From DASQHY01 sp036390175 (GTDB lineage Bacteria > Acidobacteriota > Terriglobia > Acidiferrales > UBA7541), in assembly GCA_036390175.1 (NCBI GenBank), contig DASWCG010000021.1, forward strand, positions 1 to 28,219: 28,219 nucleotides of DNA, read 5' to 3'. The position numbers were made by a program, and so were the translations under genes. Of the stretch, positions 22,239-28,219 are shown piece after piece; the first letter of the stretch is position 1; each line of letters begins with the position of its first letter. The notes beneath the pieces are model-generated. The model did no database searches. It saw only the letters and a program-made list of their open reading frames with translations, and was not told the origin of the DNA.

Positions 22239-22670
22239 GTGCACAGCATGCCCCAACTGGCCAGGACGACGGACACATCGCTCTCGGAAATCAATATTGT
22301 CCCGTTTGTGGACGTGGTTCTGGTCCTGCTGATCATCTTCATGATCACTGCGCCCATCCTGCAGTCCGGCATTGAAGTGGACCTGCCGAAGACGAGAACG
22401 GTCAAAGAGATTTCGCAAGACCGGCTGGTCGTCACCATCGACAAGGCGCAGACGATTTATCTGGGGAATGAGCCGGTCAACATCCACCAACTCGGCAAAA
22501 GAATCTCGGCGCGCTTGAAAGACCCGCAGCACGACGCCGTGTTTCTGCGCTGCGATAGGACCGTGGCGTTTGGCGCGTTTGCCAAGGTCGTAGACGAATT
22601 GCGCGTTTCCGGCATCACAAATATCAGCGTGGTCACCGAGCCCATCAGCTCCGGTCCCAGCAGGCAGTAA
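22239..22670 (+). CDS. tolR: TolR/ExbD-type inner-membrane protein
   Basis: A 143-residue TolR/ExbD protein with a short cytoplasmic start, one membrane helix (INIVPFVDVVLVLLIIFMIT, with the essential proton-binding Asp25) and a periplasmic domain containing QDRLVVTIDKAQTIYLGNEP and VAFGAFAKVVDELR. It sits in the TolQ pore and couples proton flow to TolA and peptidoglycan contacts. The GTG at 22239 has AGGAAG five bases ahead; the ATG at 22248 is nine bases further and poorly spaced. It follows tolQ by 33 bp and precedes the tolA-like gene by one base, so the three are tightly coupled. Confidence 0.92.
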   Translation: MHSMPQLARTTDTSLSEINIVPFVDVVLVLLIIFMITAPILQSGIEVDLPKTRTVKEISQDRLVVTIDKAQTIYLGNEPVNIHQLGKRISARLKDPQHDAVFLRCDRTVAFGAFAKVVDELRVSGITNISVVTEPISSGPSRQ

Positions 22671-22671
22671 C

Positions 22672-23469
22672 ATGACCGCGATCGCCACTACCGCTCCGCC
22701 TTCCAGCCTTCGCAGCCCCCTGTTCTTTTCTGCGCTACTGCACATATTGCTTTTCACCTCGCTCATTATTTCCACGATGTTGTCGCGCACAGGAGAAGTC
22801 TGGGGAGGGCCGGGTGATGGAGGCGCGACCCGCATTGGGCTCGTTGGGAATGTCCCGGGCATTTCGCTGCCCCATCCCGATGTAGTTACGCCCAATCGTA
22901 ACGTGGACGAGACCAAAGGGCTTTATAAGGACGAGCCGAAACCGAAGCCGCCCGAACCGGAACCCAACACAACGAAACTGCCCGAATTCGTGAAGGAAAA
23001 GCCGCAGAAGGTTTATTCGCGGCCGTCCAAGGTTCTGGAAAACCCCGTGCAGCCCCCGCCCAACGCCGTTCCCTATGGCGCGGGCGGAACACCCGACATG
23101 CCTTATGCGCACTTCAGCATGGGCGGAGGCACCGCTGCCGGCTTGGGAACGACCGGGCCGGGGGGCGGCGGGGATTTCGGCAGCCGGTATTCCTGGTATG
23201 TCGAAGCGGTGCGCAATCGCATCAGCAGCAACTGGCTGGTCTCGACCATAGATCCAACGGTGCGCATTGCGCCGCGCGCGGTGATTTCTTTTCAAGTCCT
23301 TCGCGACGGCAGCATTGCGAATATTCAGGTAACGCAATCCAGCGGGAACCGCTCGGTGGACGATTCCGGGCGGCGCGCGATTTTGAGCTCCAGCCCGCTG
23401 CCTGCGCTGCCGAGCGATTATCGCGGCTCGAACATCAATGTCGAATTCTGGTTTGACTTCCACCGCTAG
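22672..23469 (+). CDS. tolA: TolA/TonB-like energy transducer
   Basis: A 265-residue protein with one N-terminal membrane segment (LFFSALLHILLFTSLIIST, about 18-36), a proline- and lysine-rich linker (EPKPKPPEPEP and following) and a C-terminal TonB/TolA-type domain from about residue 175 (WYVEAVRNRISSNWLV, AVISFQVLRDGSIANIQVTQ, ending VEFWFDFHR). In this position it takes the TolA role, linking the TolQR motor to TolB-Pal, but the short proline-rich linker is TonB-like and lacks the long coiled coil of E. coli TolA. It starts one base after the tolR stop. The glycine-rich stretch MGGGTAAGLGTTGPGGGGD just before the C-terminal domain is unusual. Confidence 0.85.
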   Translation: MTAIATTAPPSSLRSPLFFSALLHILLFTSLIISTMLSRTGEVWGGPGDGGATRIGLVGNVPGISLPHPDVVTPNRNVDETKGLYKDEPKPKPPEPEPNTTKLPEFVKEKPQKVYSRPSKVLENPVQPPPNAVPYGAGGTPDMPYAHFSMGGGTAAGLGTTGPGGGGDFGSRYSWYVEAVRNRISSNWLVSTIDPTVRIAPRAVISFQVLRDGSIANIQVTQSSGNRSVDDSGRRAILSSSPLPALPSDYRGSNINVEFWFDFHR

Positions 23470-23514
23470 AACGGCGCGGCTGCCGTTCAATCTGGGCCCT
23501 TGGGGAAACACGAG

Positions 23515-24852
23515 ATGAAAACGGCATGGCGGTTCGTTGTGGCGCTGGCAATCTCCTGCGGCTGTCTGGCCGCGCAACCCGCGCTGGCGCAGGACTGGAT
23601 TCGCACGGGCACGGGGCTCGGGGTTGAAAAAGCCCGCGTCGCCGTGGCCGACTTCGCGCCGAAGAGCGACGCCGCCAAGGCTCATGCTGCGCTTTTCTGC
23701 AATGTGGTGCGCGCGGACCTCGACTTCAGCGGCATCATCGAGGTGGTCAGCAAGAGTTATTACCCCTTGGAGGTGCCGGCCGTTCCGGCCGACCTGAAAT
23801 ACAAAGCCTGGAGCGACCCTCCGGCGTCAGCCGCCATGGTTGCCTTCGGGAACTTGAGCGAAACCGCCAGCGATGTTCGCATCGAGGCTTGGCTCTATGA
23901 CGTACGCAATCCGGCCGCACCTCCGGTGGTCGGCAAGGTCTATCGCGGAGACGCCTCAGACGCGCAGGTGCGTCGCTTCGCGCACCAGTTCGCCGACGAA
24001 ATTGTCAGCAAGCTTTCCGGGGGTGTGCCGGGCGTGGCGAGCACGCAGATCGCCTTTGTCAGCAACCGCACGGGCCCCAAGGAAATCTGGGCGATGGATT
24101 ACGACGGCGCCAACCAGCACCGCGTTACTTCCCTGCACACGATTTCGCTGACGCCGCGCTGGTCCCCGGACGCCTCGGCGATTGCCTTCACCTGTTACGT
24201 TGCGTATCGCAGGGTCGTCACGCCGCAGATCTGCATCTACTCCCTGGTCACCGGAAAAGTTCTGGCTTTCCCTCGATTCGCCGGCAGCAATAGCGCGCCG
24301 GTGTTCTCTCCGGATGGAACGAAGATCATGTTCTGCTCTTCGATGCTGGGGAATCCCGACCTGTTCGTGGTGGAAGCCGATGGAGGGCACCCGAAGCGCA
24401 TCACGTTTGGCAACGGGGCCAACACGTCGCCGGCGTGGAATCCAAAGACAGGGCAGACCGTGGCGTTTGTGAGCGATCGCGGCGGGCTGCCTGGGCTTTA
24501 CATGATGGACGCGGACGGTTCCAATGTCGTCAAGCTCGACTTGCCGGATATGGGCTACGTGATTGACCCGTCGTGGGCGCCCAACGGGCAGTTGTTGACG
24601 TTTAGCTGGCGCCGGCCCAGCGGCAATTATGATTTGTACCTAATGGACGCTGCCTCACGTCAAATATCCGAGCTGACGCGCGACACGGGGCGGAACGAGC
24701 GCCCGAGCTGGGCTCCCGATGGCCGGCACATCGTTTTTGAATCCACGCGCAGCGGCTCCCGGCAAATTTGGAGTATGCTTGCCGACGGCAGCCAGGCGCG
24801 CCAGCTCACCACCCAGGGCGACAATGAGTCGCCCAACTGGTCGCTGCGCTAG
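23515..24852 (+). CDS. tolB: TolB periplasmic beta-propeller protein
   Basis: A 445-residue TolB from the ATG at 23515 with GGGGAAA ahead; the upstream TTG start at 23500 adds nothing conserved. A signal peptide (WRFVVALAISCGCLAAQPAL, cleavage ALA-QD) precedes the N-terminal alpha/beta domain (RVAVADFAPKSD to about residue 160) and a six-bladed propeller made of repeats such as IAFVSNRTGPKEIWAMDYDG, VFSPDGTKIMFCSSMLGNPD and SWAPDGRHIVFESTRSGSRQ. TolB binds Pal and links it to TolA. It lies 45 bp after the tolA-like gene and 122 bp before pal. Length and order are as in standard TolB. Confidence 0.95.
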   Translation: MKTAWRFVVALAISCGCLAAQPALAQDWIRTGTGLGVEKARVAVADFAPKSDAAKAHAALFCNVVRADLDFSGIIEVVSKSYYPLEVPAVPADLKYKAWSDPPASAAMVAFGNLSETASDVRIEAWLYDVRNPAAPPVVGKVYRGDASDAQVRRFAHQFADEIVSKLSGGVPGVASTQIAFVSNRTGPKEIWAMDYDGANQHRVTSLHTISLTPRWSPDASAIAFTCYVAYRRVVTPQICIYSLVTGKVLAFPRFAGSNSAPVFSPDGTKIMFCSSMLGNPDLFVVEADGGHPKRITFGNGANTSPAWNPKTGQTVAFVSDRGGLPGLYMMDADGSNVVKLDLPDMGYVIDPSWAPNGQLLTFSWRRPSGNYDLYLMDAASRQISELTRDTGRNERPSWAPDGRHIVFESTRSGSRQIWSMLADGSQARQLTTQGDNESPNWSLR

Positions 24853-24974
24853 CGCGGGGCCGGAAAAAATATATCGTATTGCGAGATTCCTGTTTCCCGG
24901 CTTGTTTTCTTGATGGTAGGATTATTCCTGGCACTCGCACACGCAGGGGAGATCGCTCGAGGAGGAGAGAAGGA

Positions 24975-25721
24975 ATGAAGACACGCACGCGCACCTACAC
25001 CAAGGCCCTCATGATCGGACTGCTCGCGCTCGGCGCTTTTGGATGCGGCAAGAAAGCAGCGGCGCCGCCACCGCCAAAGGCGCAAGCCCCGCCGCCGGCG
25101 AGCCCAACTGTTACGCTTACGGCTTCTTCCACAAGTTTGAACAAAGGCGACTCGGCCACTCTGAGTTGGTCTTCAACAAATGCGACGCAGTTGAACCTGA
25201 CCCCCGGTGTGGGCACGGTGGCCCCGGAAGGTTCCACCAAAGTGACCCCGGATTCTTCCACGACCTATACGATTACGGCCACGGGCCCGGGCGGCAGTGC
25301 CGATGCCAGCGTGAGCATCACCGTGGCAACGCCGCCTCCGCCGCCTCCCCCGAAAGCTCCGGAGCCGACCATGGAAGAGCTGTTTATGCGCGAAGTCCAG
25401 GACGCTTACTTTGATTTTAACAAGTCGGACATTCGTCCCGATGCGCGCGAAGCGCTCACCAGGACCGGCGACTTTCTGAAGAAATATCCGCAGGTCAAGG
25501 TGACCATCGAGGGCCATTGCGACGAGCGCGGCTCCACCGAGTACAATATCGCGCTGGGCGATCGCCGTGCCCAGTCCACACGCCAGTTCCTGATTTCGCT
25601 GGGCGTCTCGGCCGACCGCATGACCACCGTCAGCTACGGCAAGGAACGCCCGTTCTGCACCGATCACAACGAGGATTGTTGGCAGAAGAATCGGCGCGGC
25701 CATTTCATCATGGCCCAATAA
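24975..25721 (+). CDS. pal: Pal-type peptidoglycan-associated lipoprotein with Ig-like insert
   Basis: A 248-residue lipoprotein from the ATG at 24975 (GGAGGAGAG ahead). The lipobox ends LGAFGC with C24, then a proline-rich linker, an Ig-like domain at about 44-117 (SATLSWSSTNATQLNL, STTYTITATGPGGSADASVS) and a second proline run. The OmpA-like domain at about 143-248 has YFDFNKSDIRPDAREAL, TIEGHCDERGSTEYNIALG and GDRRAQSTRQFLISLG, with the Asp and Arg that bind diaminopimelate. Standard Pal (about 170 residues) has no Ig-like domain between anchor and OmpA part. A cysteine pair (FCTDHNEDCWQKNRRG) near the end is also unusual. It pairs with TolB to hold the outer membrane to the wall. Confidence 0.92.
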   Translation: MKTRTRTYTKALMIGLLALGAFGCGKKAAAPPPPKAQAPPPASPTVTLTASSTSLNKGDSATLSWSSTNATQLNLTPGVGTVAPEGSTKVTPDSSTTYTITATGPGGSADASVSITVATPPPPPPPKAPEPTMEELFMREVQDAYFDFNKSDIRPDAREALTRTGDFLKKYPQVKVTIEGHCDERGSTEYNIALGDRRAQSTRQFLISLGVSADRMTTVSYGKERPFCTDHNEDCWQKNRRGHFIMAQ

Positions 25722-25847
25722 AGTCCGCAGTGGCACAATACGACGCGGGACCGTCGCGCTGGAGTGGTACACTACCTCTCAGCCGCGATGGTCCTGGTCC
25801 GTCGGCTACACTTTGCCCATCGGATGCCCTCAGAAGGAGGACCCGCT

Positions 25848-26735
25848 TTGCGCAAGCAAACCATTTTGTTTTTTGGCGGCGCGTTTCTCGCAGGCGCGCT
25901 GGGAAGCCTGCTGTTTTCCCCCGCCCCAGTCGGGGCGGTAGCGCGTGAAATCATCGAGCTCCAGCGCGACGTTACCGCGCTGCTTCAAGGCCAGAAGGAC
26001 ATTACCAGCTCCATCGACCAGAAACACGCTACGATCAAGACCCTTCTCGATCAGAACACGTCCGCCATCGGCGGTCTGAACAACGTCATGGGCAACCTGC
26101 AAAAGGCCGTTCAGGACGTGCAGGCCAACTCGGGCGCGCGCCTGGATTCGATGTCCACGCAAGTCCAGGCCCTTTCAGACAATCTCGAAGAGGTGAAGGT
26201 CCGGCTCGGGAAACTCAATCAGCAGCTCGCCGATGTCCAGAACACGCTCCAAACTATTGACAGCAAGCTCGCTACCGCGGGCGCTCCGGCGTCCGGCGGG
26301 ACTCCGCCGGGCTCGGTCACTTCTCCAGCCGCGGGCAGTCAGCCCTCGGCGGACACGCTCTATTCCAACGGGCTGCGCGACATTACCGGCGGAAAGTACG
26401 ACCTGGCACGGCAGGAATTCCTGGATTACTTGAAATACTATCCGCAAACGGACCTTGCCTCGAACGCACAGTTCTACCTCGGCGAGATCTCCTTCGCGCA
26501 AAAGCAGTATGGGCAAGCTGCCACGGAGTACGAGAAAGTCTTCGTCAATTTCCCGAAGAGCTTTAAACTTGCCCCGGCGCACCTGAAGAGAGGGCTTGCT
26601 CTTCTTGAGATCGGCCAGAAAGTCTCCGCCGTCCGCGAGTTGCGCGAAGTGATTCGCCGCTATCCGGGCACAGACGAAGAAAAACGCGCCCGCGCGAAGC
26701 TCCACGAACTCGGCGTCAGCCCCACGGCCCCCTGA
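25848..26735 (+). CDS. cpoB: CpoB/YbgF-type cell division coordinator
   Basis: A 295-residue exported protein. The TTG at 25848 has AAGGAGG six bases ahead and leads into LRKQTILFFGGAFLAGALGS, a typical signal segment; upstream ATGs lack such a site. A coiled coil of about 110 residues (KDITSSIDQKHATIKTLLDQ onward, with repeated Q/L heptads) is followed by a proline-rich hinge and three TPR units at about 190-290 (LYSNGLRDITGGKYDLARQE, AQFYLGEISFAQKQYGQAAT, HLKRGLALLEIGQKVSAVRE). CpoB couples Tol-Pal to peptidoglycan synthesis at division. It is last in the Tol-Pal order, 126 bp after pal. Confidence 0.9.
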   Translation: MRKQTILFFGGAFLAGALGSLLFSPAPVGAVAREIIELQRDVTALLQGQKDITSSIDQKHATIKTLLDQNTSAIGGLNNVMGNLQKAVQDVQANSGARLDSMSTQVQALSDNLEEVKVRLGKLNQQLADVQNTLQTIDSKLATAGAPASGGTPPGSVTSPAAGSQPSADTLYSNGLRDITGGKYDLARQEFLDYLKYYPQTDLASNAQFYLGEISFAQKQYGQAATEYEKVFVNFPKSFKLAPAHLKRGLALLEIGQKVSAVRELREVIRRYPGTDEEKRARAKLHELGVSPTAP

Positions 26736-26836
26736 GCGTTTCGGCTGGCGGGCGGCACGCCCTCGCCGCCCGGCTCCGTCCTTCATTTCCCTTTCCGTGT
26801 GTGGGCATGCTATCTTGCCTCTACTAGGAGACCCCC

Positions 26837-27295
26837 ATGTCCGTAAACAAAGTCATCCTTGTTGGCCGTCTTGGACGCGACCCGGAAACCCGCTACACCG
26901 GTTCGGGCCAGGCTGTCTGCAATTTTTCCCTGGCCACCGATGAAACCTTTAAGGACCGCAACGGCGAGCGCCAGAAGCGCACCGAGTGGCACCGCATCAG
27001 TGTGTGGGGAAAGCTGGCGGAGATTTGCCAGCAGTACTTGAAGAAGGGCTCGCTGGTGTACGTCGAAGGACGCATACAGTCCCGCGAATGGCAGGACAAG
27101 GAAGGCCAGAAACGCACCAGTCACGACATCGTTGCGAACGTCATGCGCATGCTGGGCTCGCGCGCTGAGTCGGCCATGGGCGCCAGCGCTGCCGCCGGGG
27201 CAAGCCCGTCAGCCGATTTCGACAGTCAGGCCGCTCCGGCCGAGGACCATCCTCCCGCCGGCCCGGAAATCTCCGACGAAGATATTCCGTTCTGA
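26837..27295 (+). CDS. ssb: Single-stranded DNA-binding protein
   Basis: A 152-residue SSB. The OB-fold covers about residues 1-108 with MSVNKVILVGRLGRDPETRY, FSLATDETFKDRNGERQKRT and SLVYVEGRIQSREWQDKEGQ. A flexible alanine- and proline-rich tail ends in the acidic DEDIPF motif that recruits repair and replication proteins. It binds single-stranded DNA as a tetramer. AGGAGA lies before the ATG at 26837. The 101-bp gap from cpoB suggests its own promoter. It converges on the ABC permease gene, 26 bp away. Confidence 0.95.
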   Translation: MSVNKVILVGRLGRDPETRYTGSGQAVCNFSLATDETFKDRNGERQKRTEWHRISVWGKLAEICQQYLKKGSLVYVEGRIQSREWQDKEGQKRTSHDIVANVMRMLGSRAESAMGASAAAGASPSADFDSQAAPAEDHPPAGPEISDEDIPF

Positions 27296-27321
27296 TGATT
27301 GTCCCTGTCTGAGAAAACATT

Positions 27322-28219
27322 TTATTCATATCGCAGGGCTTCGATGGGGTCGAGCCGGGCGGCTTTGCGTGCGGGATAGAAACCGAAGAACACGCCCACG
27401 GCAGCCGAGAAGATTGCCGCAATGAGGATGGCCCAGAAGGAAATCAGCGTCGGCCAGGTAAGAAACTTGCTGATGAGCGCCGAGCCGATCAACCCCAGGA
27501 CAATCCCGCCCAGTCCCCCAGCCATGCTCAGCGTAACGGCCTCCAATAAGAACTGGTTCTGAACATCCTTCTCCGTGGCGCCCACGGCCATGCGCACGCC
27601 GATCTCTCTCGTCCGCTCGGTCACCGACACGAGCATGATGTTCATGATGCCGATGCCCCCGACAATCAGAGACACGGAAGCGATGGAGCCCAGTAGCAGC
27701 GTCATCACGCTCTGCGTCTGGTTGGCCAGATCGGCCACTTCCGACTGCGTGCGCACAAAAAAGTCGTCATCCTCGCCCGGCCGGATACGGTGCCGTTCGC
27801 GCAGCAGCGCCGTGATCTGCGGCACAGCTGCCAGCGACGCTTCCTGAGTCACCGCCGAGGCGTTCATGAACTGAATCCAGGTGATTCCGGAAATCTTTTT
27901 CTGCACCGTGGTGTACGGCGCAAAGATGACGTCGTCCTGGTCCGTGCCCATCACCGACTGGCCTTTCGATTCCAGGACGCCCACCACGCGAAACGGCAGC
28001 TTGCCGATGCGCACGGTTTGGCCGATGGGGTTCCCTTTTTCGAACAGGATGTTGGCCACCGTGGTTCCCAGGACGCACACGTTAGCGGCCATGTCCACCT
28101 CGTCCTGGCTGAATACGGTGCCCGACTCGACCGCCCAGTTGCGGATCTCAAAATAGTTGGGGGTAGTCCCGGTGACGCCTGTATTCCAGTTTTGATTCTG
28201 GTAGACGATCTGCGTGCGG
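27322..28219 (-). CDS. MacB/FtsX-type ABC transporter permease (C-terminal part)
   Basis: The frame is open to the window edge, so the start lies beyond 28219; 298 residues are visible. The front is the periplasmic MacB core (NQNWNTGVTGTTPNYFEIRN, then GKLPFRVVGVLESKGQSVMG and ITWIQFMNASAV). It is followed by the FtsX domain with three membrane segments (TLLLGSIASVSLIVGGIGIM, MLVSVTERTREIGVRMAVGA, AGGLGGIVLGLIGSALISKF and the last near FWAILIAAIFSAAVGVFFG). It ends in FYPARKAARLDPIEALRYE, the standard finish of MacB-like permeases. Such proteins work with an ATPase and an adaptor to move lipoproteins, peptides or drugs across the envelope. The ATPase and adaptor would lie to the right. Confidence 0.92.
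   Translation of the reverse strand, partial: RTQIVYQNQNWNTGVTGTTPNYFEIRNWAVESGTVFSQDEVDMAANVCVLGTTVANILFEKGNPIGQTVRIGKLPFRVVGVLESKGQSVMGTDQDDVIFAPYTTVQKKISGITWIQFMNASAVTQEASLAAVPQITALLRERHRIRPGEDDDFFVRTQSEVADLANQTQSVMTLLLGSIASVSLIVGGIGIMNIMLVSVTERTREIGVRMAVGATEKDVQNQFLLEAVTLSMAGGLGGIVLGLIGSALISKFLTWPTLISFWAILIAAIFSAAVGVFFGFYPARKAARLDPIEALRYE

Overview
The window is a GC-rich chromosomal segment of a Gram-negative bacterium. The complete Tol-Pal cluster, outer-membrane barrel remnant and lipoprotein establish a diderm envelope. The gene style (a bifunctional-nuclease-domain protein behind miaB, a Pal with an Ig-like insert, a YpdA-type bacillithiol reductase, small cysteine-rich secreted proteins, intergenic GC-rich hairpin repeats) suggests Acidobacteriota. 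That assignment is inference; there is no rRNA or other marker here to prove it. No tRNA, rRNA, CRISPR array or intact transposase was seen.

Left part (1-5.7 kb): the end of an outer-membrane barrel gene, an NmrA-like NAD(P)-binding protein, a Doc/Fic toxin with an overlapping 55-residue candidate antitoxin, a tandem ACT protein and a small secreted cysteine-pair protein. A three-gene phage-like module follows on the minus strand (winged helix, replication-initiator-like protein, sigma/HTH-like regulator). Just upstream of it lie paired DnaA-box-like sites and a 21-bp-spaced direct repeat.

Middle left (5.7-10.9 kb): a small hypothetical gene, then a minus-strand group read parA-parB-hypothetical-ypdA-nuoI-like ferredoxin. 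The long intergenic region upstream of parA carries GC-rich hairpin repeats and three 20-bp direct repeats at 40-41-bp spacing, a possible centromere or operator.

Middle (10.9-13.9 kb): an accessory zone with a GIY-YIG protein, a four-helix membrane protein of unknown role, an antitoxin-like remnant, a truncated nuclease-like gene, a PilZ protein and a REP-like palindrome.

Middle right (13.9-21.3 kb): a MATE exporter converges on miaB-bfn. Divergent from miaB, a well-formed promoter drives a likely operon of a secreted double DUF1259 (LppY/LpqO) protein, a two-domain ChrA transporter, a secreted DUF1080-like lectin-fold protein and a secreted YncE-like propeller.

Right part (21.4-28.2 kb): a full Tol-Pal operon (tolQ, tolR, tolA-like, tolB, pal, cpoB) that links outer membrane, peptidoglycan and inner membrane. 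It is followed by ssb and the converging end of a MacB/FtsX-type ABC permease that runs off the window.
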